Notes under the pieces: generated by a model
What the model was told of the DNA's origin: nothing
The model's input: only the letters and a program-made list of their open reading frames with translations
Database searches by the model: none
Source: Actinostola sp. cb2023
Taxonomy: Eukaryota > Cnidaria > Anthozoa > Actiniaria > Actinostolidae
Reading direction: 5' to 3'
NCBI GenBank assembly: GCA_033675265.1
Contig: JAUJYZ010000283.1
Span: forward strand, 287,082 to 351,081
DNA length: 64,000 bases
Made by a program: the position numbers and the translations under genes
Shown here: positions 33,359 to 45,591 of the stretch, in pieces
Layout: the number at the start of each line of letters is the position of its first letter
Numbering within the stretch: position 1 is the stretch's first letter

Positions 33359-33766
33359 ATACACCCTATGCATAAATGGTAGAATCGTAAAATCACATTC
33401 ACTTCGTTATTGGGAATATGTTACAGTAATATCTGACCATCTCTTTGAAGAGAGTGTTATCAAAAATGAAACACCAAATTTTAGGGCTGTACTACGAAAT
33501 CTTGAAAAGATATAGCGACTTGAAATTACAAAGATTTGTGCCAGAAACCGGACTTTGGGCCTACCAGCCTCGTTTCCATGTATTTTGCACCTTTCAAACG
33601 CTTATTACTTTATGATGGTTTCATTTTTATTAATGCACTTTTGGGGTAATTACTAAACTGTGGATGATCTTTCAATCTATTACTTTACCTTTACTTAACT
33701 CGTCATTCTTTCAGTTTTTGCAAATTTATGCAAATTACATAAATCGATTTATGCATAGGGTGTATA
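33359..33766. mobile_element. MITE with ATACACCCTATGCATAAAT ends
   Basis: Inverted termini of about 19 bases at 33359 and 33747. The interior is AT-rich with no frame. The flank 33770-34440 shows no recognisable gene. Confidence 0.65.
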
Positions 33767-35913
33767 GCACACTTGTAGAAGATAAAAGTACATCAGGATG
33801 GATCGTATAATTTGATTCAGTAGTTGCCTCAATGCCAATGGCATGGGCCGGATTGGTTTGACGAAGACCAACGAGCTCGATCAGGTAGATACATGTAGGT
33901 CAGCGACAGCATCGGGGATACTAACTGTGTCTTTCAAAAGCATTCAAGTACATGCTGTCTCCTTCGGTCAACCGGCTCTGATCGACTGTAGAAGTATAAA
34001 CTTAAGCTTATGTACTTCATTGTGGATACTGGACGTGACTGAGCACTGAAAACTCATAAAAGAACATTGTCTTCCCCTTGAAATGTCACTAAATTATTCA
34101 TGACGAATGCTTCCAACAATGAATAAAGTTGCATTTGACATAATAGATTTGTAGAAAACAAACACTTTCCTGGCTTGAATCAGCGAAAAATAAACGATAC
34201 TCCAACCAGTAAAATAAATATAATCGATTGAACGTGTTGTGAGTGTGCGCTGATCAAAAGTACCGGGCTCACAAAATCATCTCTCCATCCACACACAAAC
34301 GCACAAACTCCGTGAAATGCAGTCTCGACTCTCGCCGCATCCACATAAGTGCCCAGATCCCACACGACCACACATGACACAGGAACTCCGTCACGATTAG
34401 TTTCGCTGCTCGCCTGGAGGCTCGCAGCAATTATTATTTCAAAACTAACTATAACCAATGATTCAAAATGGGAATAAAACAAAAACATTCCTTGATTTTA
34501 TATATCATTTCCATGCGAAAACGGCCATTTCCTTTATTTTTGTGTCATGGGCTACCTGTATATGTGAGATACCGCTGACCAAATACTGGTCACGCAATCC
34601 AGTGCAGCGCAAGTATGTCGTAAATCTTCGCAAACCTGTAGTAAAGATGTAGGAATTGTATTTGCCTACCAAGACAAAGCTAAATGAGTACTTAAACGAA
34701 GCTCGGCCTTCGACATTAGACGGTTGACAACAAAATGTTCAGAAGATGTAATGGCATTCTCGAATTTCAACCAGAAACGTGTGAGGTCAACAATTGCGAT
34801 CTTATTGATTTGGACGGCAGAGACCAAGGAACGTACGTCGGTGAGCAACATATGTAAGTCTTATTCACTCAGCAATAATGTTTTTGTATTGAAATGACAT
34901 AGGATCGAATGATTACAAAATACTCATTGTTGCATCTAATCGTTTGTGCAATTTAGAGTTGATATTGCAACAGCGACTGCTGTTCTTTCAAATAATAACT
35001 CCTATTTGAGTATTGTACAAGGAAAGTGGTTGTTAATAAACGAGATTAAGCATGGAAAAAGAGTTAGTTGATTGATTATGGGATGTAAGTTGCGAGCTTT
35101 TCGCTGTAAGTAGGTAACAATTTTACTGTTTGGGTTGACTCCTGCTGTGACACATTGTGCCAAGACTAAAATATATCCCAAACATTTTATTTCAGTTATT
35201 CTTAGTTGAAGGGTAGATCTAACACAGAAAAGTGTTTTGGGGTTTGCACAAGGTTTCTCATTCGAGATATTTGAGGTCAAATATTTGGGTTTTTAACTTC
35301 ACACAAATCAGTTGTGTGACAGTATATTGATTGACCCCAATTGACAGGTATTATAGTCACGCGACTGTAGTCTCCCCTGTAAGCTGCTAAAGGACCATTT
35401 ATTCCTCAGGGGAAGTAAGAACTGAATTGATTGTAAATGGAGGGAAAGAGAGGTGTGTGAAGTAGGTATTATTTTGCTATGGAAATTCAGTCCTTCCCCT
35501 GCAGAAACGAGGGGGGGTGGTCTAACTCCCCCCTGAAATAATCAAAAAATGTCATACTTTGGCAGTATGAGTTTTCAGGTGAGGGCTTTCTTCTGGTTTA
35601 GTTTCATTGAGATCAGAGAGATGTCATGTGTCACGACTGCCTGATCCACTCATGGATACACTCTTAAATCTCCAGGGATTGATTGCAAACCAGCAATACG
35701 CTTTCTTGTTCATGCTCGTTTAGCGAAAGTCTAAAGCACGATACAGTTTTACACGCATGCGCATTTCTTAGCTGACCGCGTTTCCAATCTCTATCAAGAA
35801 ATCCGTAACTGGATGATTTAGAAATTCAAACAAATGGCAAAGACAAACACCAAAGTTTATATTTCATGTGGAACGACAAACAGGTGTTGAAATTAATAAC
35901 AACGGCTGACACT

Positions 35914-35991
35914 AATGAAATTATATTGGATTCCAAGTGTGCTACATTAAAGTGCGAGTCAAGTGGCATTACAAGAAAGAGTAAATGTTAA
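35914..35991 (+). pseudogene. C-terminal remnant of the cysteine-rich secreted peptide, copy 2
   Basis: Twenty-five codons and a stop read NEIILDSKCATLKCESSGIT then RKSKC, differing from the end of the gene at 13059 by only three residues. The sequence just upstream matches copy 1 at 10270, so everything between (the IS630 element site, promoter, signal peptide and first five cysteines) was removed by one deletion. The conserved tail suggests the deletion is fairly recent, or that the two copies have exchanged sequence. Confidence 0.85.
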
Positions 35992-36079
35992 TATAATAGA
36001 ACTTTACAAAGCAAGGACGTATTTGAATTAATTAATTTTTCAAAAAAATTAATTTCAAGTATTGATGTCCGACATTAAA

Positions 36080-36490
36080 ACTAATTATTATATAGTCACA
36101 TTGAAACGCGCGCTCTGATTGGTCGAGAACTGTGCTTTATCAGAGAACGGAGCACGGTTTGATGACGCTATTTTTCAAAAAGACCAAAATACTGAAGAAA
36201 ACAAACCAAGCGCGCGCTCGATGGCGTAACTGGCGTCAGTAGCGCGCGCACTTCACTCGCTAAAATTTTATTCTAAAACAACAGAATCCTCAAATGTCTT
36301 GCCATAAATTCGGAAGTAACGATAGCACTCGAGAAGCGAGGAGAAACACTCGCCTACGGCTTGTGTTTCTCCCTACACTTCTCTCGTGCTATCGTCACTT
36401 CCTGCGTGCTTTATAACTGAATGGAGCACAGATGAAGCTGTTCTATTTGTTAAATAAACCTACCGAATTCTTGTAATTCAGAGTATCATA
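36080..36490. other. insertion and spacer after the peptide remnant
   Basis: About 36095-36450 is absent from copy 1 at the matching point (AAACTAAATAAACC near 13443). It includes a GC-rich hairpin (CTCGAGAAGCGAGGAGAAAC...GTTTCTCC...TTCTCTCG). No frame of note. Confidence 0.55.
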
Positions 36491-36492
36491 TA

Positions 36493-37112
36493 AGTAATGG
36501 TAATAGAACTGAGTGGAGTGCAATTTGGTCTGAAATCATACGAGTGATTACAAAATTGCACGACCGCGTAGCGGGAGTGCAATTTGTTATCACGAGTATG
36601 ATTTCAGACCAAAATTGCACGACACGAAGTTCAATTACCTATTAATCATATTCATTTTGAAATCTTTTCAAATACACTTGTTATATTTAGGTGGTAAGTT
36701 GCAATAATAAGAATAATTTTGATGCCTAAAATTGCACTATTTTGGATCATTAATTGCACCAATTTTTTTTATTTTTTTATTTTTGCACAGAAACTCTAAT
36801 TTTATTAAATTCAAACGATTCTTCATAAAAAGTAATTTGTAATTTAGAATGAAAGAGTTGTATTTTAGGCATCAAAATTATTCTTATTATTGCAACTTAC
36901 CACCTAAATATAAATATAACGAGTGTATTTGAAAAGATTTCAAAATGAATATGATTAATAGGTAATTGAACTTCGTGTCGTGCAATTTTGGTCTGAAATC
37001 ATACTCGTGATAACAAATTGCACTCCCGCTACGCGGTCGTGCAATTTTGTAATCACTCATATGATTTCAGACCAAATTGCACTCCACTCAGTTCTATTAC
37101 CATTACTAATTA
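36493..37112. mobile_element. foldback element, GGAGTGCAATTTGGTCTGAA arms
   Basis: Arms of roughly 220 bases carry GAACTGAGTGGAGTGCAATT, an internal hairpin (GCACGACCGCGTAGCGGGAGTGC) and AATATAACGAGTGTATTTG. A short relative is at 41216-41330. It opens the 9-kb transposon nest that separates blocks contiguous in copy 1 near 13490. Confidence 0.8.
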
Positions 37113-37805
37113 CATCCATTTTGAAATCACTAGCATTTCCTGTAATCTGATTGGTTAAAAATGGTGCGATTTATTCCCAAATCGCACCTTTTTAATAAAT
37201 CGCACTTTTTTTGAGCTCTAAATCGCACCAATTTGAACATCCAATGAAATTGCAGGAACAACATAAAACAAGCAATCAGAACACAGGAAAAAAAAAAAAG
37301 GAAAAAAAATGAACAGGAAAGACTTTGGATTTTACCACAACAAATCTTTCATATTTTACAAAACAAATGGTGACTTTTTCAACTTACAGTTTTTTTTTAT
37401 TGTTGACTATTCCCTCTTTCAAGCTGAAGAGGCACTGAATGTGAATGATTATCCGTCATTTGACATCCATTTGCATTCAGAAAATGCAGAATAAACCACC
37501 AAAACAGGACCAAAACAAGCGAACAAGCTCCGGTAACTCCTAGTCGTAGTGAGTCCATTCCTGAATTTGCGATTGGAAAAACAGTTCGAGTTTCTAGTAA
37601 TTCTACACAAGCCAAGATATTGATGAATTAAAGTCTCGGGCCATTAACAATAAGACTAAAACCGTTCCACAAAGCAATGGCTTTCTGTGTTTGAAAATTG
37701 GTGCAAGACGTCCAACAATCTTGAAATTGAAATCAACATTGACAACAAAATGGCGCCTGTTGCTGTGTTGACCTCGCCAAGACTCTCACTCGATCAGTTC
37801 TATGC

Positions 37806-39043
37806 ACAGGCAGCCCAAGCAATAGACTTCTGGAGGCCTTTTATGAAGAAAATTTTTATTTCAATAAATTCTATTAAAACTTATCTGAGTTGTTTATTGT
37901 GTCTTACTTTATCATCCTGTACAGTTTCAGCTCGATCCGAGTCCTATTTACGAAGATTTTCAATATCTGCTCCTCTCCACATGAATATGTGGTGGAAGGC
38001 TGGAGACTCGGACTCATCTCAACCGCTATATTCGCCAGGAAAAAATATATATATGCCCATTTCAACGCTTGTCTCGCTACAATACCTACAGATATGTTTA
38101 GACCGATAATCCCTCCATCGGGCAGTGATTTCAAATTGTCATCAAACCAAATATTCCTCGAGAAATCCGTGGTTTTAAACCGAAGTTTTGAAATCTTTTG
38201 AGGCTTGTGATCGCTGGGGTTCAAATGGGGTTTGAAGTGGGAGTGAATTGCACGTAGCTGATTGGACAGAATTATCACCTGACTAGTGCGAAAAGCACGC
38301 TCCCCACTGGGCCACAGGAATAATTTTAAAACAAACATTAGACTTACCAGGGTATAGCGGGGAAGAATTTTTGTTCATCAATTGTCCTAAACAAGCCAAA
38401 CACGACAGCAAGCGATGACTAGGGGAAAACCTCGTACGCCGGTTGTTGTTTTGGTTAGTTTTCGCAGGTAAATTCGAGCAAATTTCAAGCAATTATGCCT
38501 AAAATACCTACAGAATTGTTTTAAAATTATTCCTGTGGCCCAGTGGGGAGCGTGCTTTTCGCACTAGTCAGGTGATAATTCTGTCCAATCAGCTACGTGC
38601 AATTCACTCCCACTTCAAACCCCATTTGAACCCCAGCGATCACAAGCCTCAAAAGATTTCAAAACTTCGGTTTAAAACCACGGATTTCTCGAGGAATATT
38701 TGGTTTGATGACAATTTGAAATCACTGCCTGATGGAGGGATTATCGGTCTAAACATATCTGTAGGTATTGTAGCGAGACAAGCGTTGAAATGGGCATATT
38801 TTGTTTTTTTTCTGGCGAATATAGCGGTTGAGTCGAGTCCAAGTCTCCAGCCTTCCACATATTCATGTGGAGAGGAGCAGATATTGAAAATCTTCGTAAA
38901 TAGGCCTCGGATCGAGCTGAAACTGTACAGGATGATAAAGTAAGACACAATAAACAACTCAGATAAGTTTTAATAGAATTTATTGAAATAAAAATGTTCT
39001 TCATAAAAGGCCTCCAGAAGTCTATTGCTTGGGCTGCCTGTGT
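37806..39043. mobile_element. 1.24-kb foldback with CACAGGCAGCCCAA ends
   Basis: Two arms of about 525 bases (37806-38330 and 38515-39043) are inverted copies; TTCTATG is repeated just outside each end, a 7- or 8-base TSD. Frames inside mirror each other because of the palindrome and resemble no known protein. The ends match those of the 30660-31560 cluster. Confidence 0.85.
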
Positions 39044-39049
39044 TCTATG

Positions 39050-41215
39050 CAGAAGTCAAAGGCAAGGACGGCGAAGACAATGGGCCACAATCACTAAGAA
39101 TTATTCAGAGTGCCATTGAGCATCGTTTGAAGTAGAATAATTATCCTGTAAGCGTAGTATTTACTGTAAAATGTCCAGTGAATTTCACGGCTCGGCAAAT
39201 CCTCAACACGAAGGTCATACGACAGCAGGGCAAGTGATCCCAAAACTGCACCAGCTGTACGTTCAATTACTACTCAAAAGAACAACCGGCAACGGTAAAA
39301 AAGCGATGTTGGGCTTTTGTCTGTGATTCTAACGACGAGAAAGAGAATAAAGAAGGACTTTTGTACCAAGTGTCGAGTAGATTGTACGTTCAACTGACTT
39401 TGCATGTGCTCAATCGTTCAATGCGCACTACTCGTCACGTGACATTTTGCTGTAAATATTAAAATCGTTGTTTATGTTTTCCGGTATCGAATGAGTGTAA
39501 ATTTCAAAATGGATATAATTACTCGTGCCCAGGCCGTAGGCCGCACGAGTTATAAAACCCAACGCGTATTTTATTATTATTTTTTCAATGTCAGAAAATC
39601 GCAAAGTTGTGCAACATCCGGTCACATGCTATCGAGACCCAAATATAAATAGGGTACAGGGTTGGGGATCAGCGAAGTGGGAGGGCAAGGGGAGAAGGTT
39701 TTGCAAAGCCCAGGGCCTAGTATCTATATATACACATGTACTGGAACCATTTATATACAGAAATGTATCTCTCTTCCAATCGATGTGGGACATTGTCAAA
39801 TCCAAAACACTACTCATGACCACTAATTCCATAGACAATCGTCACTAAAAATAAAGTCCAAATCAAATCAAATCAGATTATAGGGCAAATGGGGTGTGTG
39901 TCTAGCGAAAGCATGGAGTCTTGTACTACTGAATTGTCTCGCACATGCGCAATGTGTTATATAGATGTGTTATATAGGAGTCGTGATTCCCGATCTAAAA
40001 AGCGGCTAAATTAAATGTGTTGGCCAAATGAAGGATAAAAAGACGAGGTATAAAGCAACAAGTCAGAGCCCAGGCATCCACCACGGCTTAGAAATTGCAC
40101 ACAAATCCTAACTTCGGCCTTCATCGGTCGCTGTTCAGCGCTCGTCAACAAATCAAAATTCACAAGACAACTCGGACCAACATCGAATATTAAAATACAA
40201 CTCAAAACCTCAAGAAAACTACACAGGGGACTTCAACAACTATTATTCTTTATTTTTAGTATTTTTTAGGGAACGCCTTATAGAAAAATAATGCTTTTGA
40301 GAAACAAACAAACTCATACTCAAAACTATAAAATGACCGGTTGAACCAAGCTTTTCGAATCGCTCAAAACCACTCAAAACCACAATTTCTCGCTCAGATT
40401 TCTACACCAACGTGTTCTTTAATTTTCAGACTACTGTTGTGAATACATTTTTGAGAATCTCATACCCTTTGAAGGCTTTATCAGAGCTCATTCCTGATCC
40501 AACCGAACGAAATCCAAAGACGTCACGATCCACTGATTTCTACGTTTGCGCTACCTGTGACCACAGGAAGCCCAATTATACAACTGACACGTGCACAGAC
40601 GAACATTCAGTGAAAATCCTTATCGTCCAAGAAGATAAGCACACGAATAGCTGGACGTCTATGTGTTCTACTAGAAAGGAAACCACAAGCTTATATTTAT
40701 GGTATTTTATATTTCGAAGTCTAAATGAAAAATCGACCGACAACAACAGTGATCCGAATCATTGAACTTTACTCGTTGAATACAGTTATATACCAAGATA
40801 ATGGTATCTTGATTTTACTTTTAAAATGTTCAAATATTTTCACTCTGAGCGAAATATAAATCATACCGCATTGATCACGAAAGATAACTGCGACATGTGC
40901 TGGTTCCAGGTAGAAAAGGGAAGCTTTCAAGCAAAAATCAAACTCGTATACAAACTTTGGGCTCTTTCAGTCAGGATATCACTATCCTGAAAAACCTTTG
41001 ATATTCAAATCAAGAACTCTTTGTAGAACGAGGCATACAACAATATGAACTATTGTTATTCAAATTTTCAGGAATTCAGGACGGTGATATACTGAGAAAG
41101 CCCCCACACTGACACTTCCACAGGGATCCCAATTCTACTCTGGTCCTTAGCATGTACTGGTTCAATCCGGCACCAGGGCACGAGTGAACCCTGCCGACAG
41201 GGTCTAGTTAAGTGG
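39050..41215. other. low-information part of the transposon nest
   Basis: A frame at 40412-40765 (117 codons) contains CATCDHRKPNYTTDTCTDEH, but no signal peptide, domain or splice logic convinces me. A CACAGG-type fragment lies at 40563. Otherwise AT-rich sequence with no recognised gene. Confidence 0.5.
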
Positions 41216-41460
41216 TAATTGAACTGAGTGGAGTGCAATTTTGGTCTGAAATCAAACTTGGTAATTGCAAGTTTGATTTCAGACCAAATTGCACTCCACT
41301 CAGTTCAATTACCATTATTAATCGCACCATTTTTAGCCAATCAGATTGCAGGATTTACTAGTGATTTCAAAATGAATATGATTAATGATTTAATCGCACC
41401 ATTTTTAGCCAATCAGATTGCAGGATTTACTAGTGATTTCAAAATGATTTTATTGAAAAA
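41216..41460. repeat. short MITE plus 75-bp tandem duplication
   Basis: A 110-base palindrome (AATTGAACTGAGTGGAGTGC ...) is followed by two copies of AATCGCACCATTTTTAGCCA...TTCAAAATGA. The second block is inverted relative to 37115-37200, so the two may bracket a larger unit. Confidence 0.7.
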
Positions 41461-41594
41461 TCAATAAAAGGTTTTATGCAGACCCCTGAATTTTATTGTA
41501 TTTGATTATAATAATTAATCGCGAATAACAGTAAGTCCTAACGCATGCGCAATGTGGACATCAGTGGGGGGTCGGGTTACAGGTCAATTACAAC

Positions 41595-42505
41595 CTCGTC
41601 CCCAGGGCCCTCTCTTCTCGCTATTTTCAAAATGGCGGACGCTCGAGAGAAGACCCTGGTGTAGGCTGGACTAAAACGCATTTTGATTGGATAACACAGC
41701 AAGCCTTCTAATTGGTCCATATCGAAGGTTGCTAAATATAGCATAAATTAAAATTCGAATCGCATCGAGTGAATTTATAGTTTCAACGGATAGTTCTTTT
41801 CTGGTCCTAAATGTATCGAATTAGGAAGACCGAAGCCGCTGCAAGTGATGCGTGAGTGTTATCGAAGCATTGAAATGTCTTTAGGAACATTAAAAAGTCC
41901 ACCGATCGAGATCGTTTACCGTAAAGCAAGGTATCAATTTATACGAGCAAGACTACTGACGGCGACACGGCAAACTGATATATTATTGACGTTGTTTACA
42001 TAATTTGCTAGTGCTCTTGAGATTTGCAGTATGTGACACGTCAATCCACGTCAACATGTTTTGTACTTTAGCCGTTAGAGATGAAAGGTGTTTGTATACA
42101 AATAGCGAATAAACTGTCGATCTGACCTGTTCAGTGACTTCAGTTGTAATGTGTCTCATTAATTACACCGTCCGATCCCCAGAATTGCTCCAGGTGATTT
42201 TATTTATTATTTGAGGCAAAACAATCGCAACATCAACGAACGTATTTTCTTCAGTAACTCCTCACAATGCCCTTTCGATTACTTTCGACTAGCCTCCGCA
42301 GGCAACTCTAAAATACTAAAACTCTATCAGATGGGTTTCCTGTGGCGCTGTATGCGGAGGCTAGAAAATGGCAGCCTGGGTACGAACCTCCAAGATTCTT
42401 GGAGACACGTGACCAGCCTACACCAGCCGTCTTCTCTCGAGCGTCCGCCATTTTGAAAATAGCGAGAAGAGAGGGCCCTGGGGACGAGGTTGGGTCAATT
42501 AGTCC
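41595..42505. mobile_element. foldback with CCCAGGGCCCTCTCTTCTCG arms
   Basis: Arms of about 85 bases including ATTTTCAAAATGGCGGACGC lie at 41595-41670 and 42415-42505. The interior is AT-rich and lacks a convincing gene; open frames across the right arm are incidental. Confidence 0.7.
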
Positions 42506-42811
42506 ACTACCCTCAAAGCATTCCATGTGCTCTGACTTGGTAGCTTGTTGCTTGACTGACGACTGTGATCGGCCTGGTAATTTCCACTTTAGTCAAGTAA
42601 GTTGACCCCTGAATCTTTACAGTATCTTCATAGTACTCATCAACTGCATTGCTTAGCATCTGATCTCGGTTTAGAACTGTTTTTCTAGAAGAATTATACG
42701 ATAGTATTTGCACAAGCTTTGTTTATTTACACGGGTTGTCGATTCGCACCGGCGGCTGTCAAATTTGTTTTACAAACATCAATTTAATCCCATTCTGTAT
42801 TTATCACAACA

Positions 42812-43210
42812 ATGGTTTTACCTAAAATACTTGTAATAGGTCATTCTTTTGTTAAGCGTCTTAACACGGATATTTCAAAACATTTTGATTCCCGAACTTC
42901 GCCGGATTTTGCTTTGTCAGCTAACTGTCAGATAGCTAGTACTTCATGGTTATGGCGGGCGTACAGTTACTGTACACAACTTCGCGATAAAGATTGTCGT
43001 TTTTTGTCCGACCTTTCTCCTGACGTTGTAATCATGGATATTGGTACCAACGATTTGTCGTCTCTCAGACCAGAAGTAGTCGGATCCGCGATTGAAGAAT
43101 TTGTGTCATTTATACGGTCAAAAGTTCGCTCGGTTCGAAGTGTTGGTGTCATAACGAGCCAGAACGTCTTAGTTACCAAAGATATGCGGGAAATTTTCCC
43201 GCATATTTGA
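42812..43210 (+). pseudogene. SGNH-hydrolase-like protein, N-terminal part
   Basis: A frame of 132 residues: ILVIGHSFVKRL near the start is SGNH block I, with Ser in the nucleophile position (GHS); SPDVVIMDIGTNDLSSLRP is block III with the conserved Asn. The family includes esterases and also the esterase-like domains carried by some LINE (CR1/L2) ORF1 proteins and other mobile elements. The frame stops at 43210 after VGVITSQNVLVT, before the Asp-His block; that block is found at 44821-45120 in the same orientation. The part between (43211-44820) holds a 72-base tandem array, so an insertion probably split the gene; a real intron is less likely but possible. Confidence 0.65.
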
Positions 43211-43518
43211 GATTCCTCTTGACACTACGCCTATAACAGAGAACCACAGGCGACAAAATTATGGCAAGTGATTGTCAACAAATTGATCGTTTATATGAAT
43301 AAACCGATCGAGAACAAATGTATTTACATATATTGAACGTGATATATACATACCAACAATGACTCTAAAGCCATTTTTATTCGGCCATAAAAACATAATA
43401 AGAGGAAAATTATAAATTTAGGACGTATTATAACATTGTATAGATATGTACAAGGATCGACATATTGATATACTCAGTAGAGATGCAGCTTGGCAGTATA
43501 CTGACATGATTGTTTACA

Positions 43519-43905
43519 GGCTGATTTATCAGTATAAACTGATTCCCAGCTCAGTAGAGATGCAGTTTGGTGTTATACATGATTGTTACGGGCTGATTTA
43601 TCAGTATAAACTGATTCCCAGCTCAGTAGAGATGCAGTTTGGTGTTATACATGATTGTTACGGGCTGATTTATCAGTATAAACTGATTCCCAGCTCAGTA
43701 TAGAGATGCAGTTTGGTGTTACATGATTGTTACGGGCTGATTTATCAGTATAAACTGATTCCCAGCTCAGTAGAGATGCAGTTTGGTGTTACATGATTGT
43801 TACGGGCTGATTTATCAGTTTAAACTGATTCCCAGCTCAGTAGAGATGCAGTTTGGTGTTACATGATTGTTACGGAGGGCGATTTATCAGTGTAAACTGA
43901 TTCCC
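43519..43905. repeat. 72-bp tandem repeat
   Basis: Five to six units of GGGCTGATTTATCAGTATAA ... CTGATTCCCAGCTCAGTAGA ... CATGATTGTTAC, some 2-3 bases shorter. A multiple-of-three period keeps a frame open for 85 codons, which is not evidence of coding. It lies between the two halves of the SGNH-like gene. Confidence 0.9.
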
Positions 43906-44820
43906 GGCCCAGCTCAGTAGAGTTGCATTTTATTCTAATATGAAGTTAGCGCTAAGTTACAGTGCAATCCCTGTGACTGTGTCACGATCGAGGCCGATCG
44001 GGAATTGAAATAAAATATTGCGGGCATTAAGAATGATCGGATGTATGCGCAGATCATCAATTAAATTTACCTTCGGAAGGCAAGTTAGATTTTACATGGA
44101 TTGCCATATATTTTAACATTCATCAGGGATCCTAAGTACCTGGAGCTTAAAATACAGTAGGTAGTACAAAATGATTCCACGTACTTTTGTTGGATAGGCA
44201 TCTTTATCTTCGGAGATAATTTCTGAAAGAACTCCCTTAGCTTGCATTTAATCGCTACATTTTGGCGGGAAAGATGGCGACGATTCTGTATTATAATTAT
44301 TAAGATCGCCGAACGAGTTGGCTACACGGACATGAGATTCTGGAGCTCTTGGTCGTTAACACATGAGGTTGGGTTTCTGTCTAAGAATCCCAGCCAGAAC
44401 ACAATAGCTCAGACACATGTGAACGTAAACCTCTTCTTCTTTGGTCGCCTCCATCAAATACTCGATGATCTATTTGCGCGCCATTTACATCATGCAAGCG
44501 AAATTGCCTTGATTTGCAGAGGAAAACAGAGATCAAGCACAGCTCTTTGGAATATTTTGTTGATTGCCCACAAATTCTGCTGTTCGATCAGTTCCTACCC
44601 TGTTTATCAGTGATTGCCGCATCGATCCCACGGCCTCGATCAACACGGCTCAGTAACTTTATTTACAACTTCAAAATCGCGCTCGCTTGTCAGAACTCAT
44701 TTGATGAGAGTGCACAGAAATGTATTGCTACGGAAAGAAGGCAAACAACTAATTAATTGGCCTTTGAAAGACAATGTTGACATATAGTAATTCGATCGAT
44801 AGCAACCGCGCTACCCCATT

Positions 44821-45120
44821 GTGACCATTATAACTTGGCTCTGGCTCCTTATGTGTTTGGTCATTCCTCGCAGTCACAAAGGCACAAGTTCGCCACTAGA
44901 GGCTTTCAATTCTAGAGCAGCCATATTAAATAATTACCTTCGGGTAGTCCTAGAGGACATTCCTGGAGTTTTTGTCTGGGAACACAGAAAACTTTGTACA
45001 CATGCAAAAGCACAACAGTTTTTGCTCATCAGAGATGGTGTACACCTCAATCCTCATGGCCAATATGTCCTCTACCGAAGTTATCGTGGCGCAATACTAA
45101 GAGCTTTGAGTTTATTGTAA
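44821..45120 (+). pseudogene. SGNH-hydrolase-like protein, C-terminal part
   Basis: In frame: CLVIPRSHKG, then FNSRAAILNNYLRVVLEDIP, FVWEHRKL, and LLIRDGVHLNPHGQYVLYRS before the stop. DGVHL provides the catalytic Asp and His of SGNH block V. It continues logically from the N-terminal half at 42812-43210; together they would be about 220 residues. The first residues (MTIITWLWLL) are probably not part of the original protein. 43906-44820 between array and block shows nothing else recognisable. Confidence 0.65.
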
Positions 45121-45229
45121 ATTTTACAAGGCAGCCTTCTCAGTCAGGTCATTTCTAATGAATTGTTGTATGTATTTGATTGGCTATTGATATATACTTG
45201 CACTGTTTATATGCCTCACTTTACATGTA

Positions 45230-45462
45230 CCATTGTACGTGTTGTATGATAGTGCTTTACCTGATTGGTTAATTTATTTCATGTTTACTTGCCTTTTACG
45301 GATTGCACTGTTTATGCTTCACTTTACGTGTTGTATGATAGTGCTTTACCTGACCGGCTATTTGTTGTACTTGCCTTTTACGGATTGCACTGTTTATCTG
45401 CTTCACTTTACATCTTCTCTTTGTGTTGGATGACAGTGCATTGCCTGACCGGCTAAAATTAT
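45230..45462. repeat. ~95-bp tandem repeat
   Basis: Three diverging units of GTTGTATGATAGTGCTTTAC...TTGCCTTTTACGGATTGCACTGTTTATG. Frames here are artefacts of the repeat. Confidence 0.8.
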
Positions 45463-45591
45463 TTGCAGCATTAAGGGGTTTGCAACTTGCGGCGACATTG
45501 TGTGTGTACTGTCTGCCATGCTACCCTGCTGCGCTCATGTTGTATTCCTGTGATCGTTGTGATTGTGCCAGTACAAAATGAATATGATTAG

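Larger units (their letters stand above)
28932..35663. mobile_element. 6.7-kb TTAA element with ~370-bp TIRs
   Basis: The left end GAGTGTATCCATGAGTGGAC and the right end (its complement, ending GATACACTC) are flanked by TTAA at 28928-28931 and 35664-35667. Copy 1 has the empty site at 9992-9995 (GTAATTTAAATATCC). The TIRs match over about 370 bases (28932-29305 and 35290-35663); a second inverted pair lies at 29310-29430 / 34440-34555. I find no recognisable transposase; the inside is filled with nested foldbacks. It may be a large non-autonomous piggyBac/Kolobok-type element. Confidence 0.85.

Noticed and set aside
34735..34853. Short frame MFRRCNGILEFQPETC... followed by a GTAAGT donor
   Set aside because: It looks exon-like with several Cys and Asp residues, but there is no acceptor, partner exon or known domain. 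Kept only as a remark on the 6.7-kb element.
37687..39004. Frames of 87-144 codons on both strands
   Set aside because: They mirror each other because they lie in the two arms of a palindrome; no similarity to known proteins.
40412..40765. 117-codon frame with a CATC...CTDEH motif
   Set aside because: No signal peptide, no homologous copy in the duplication, and only two or three cysteines; I cannot support it as a gene.
44242..44613. 123-codon frame between the SGNH halves
   Set aside because: No recognisable domain, and it lies in presumed inserted DNA.
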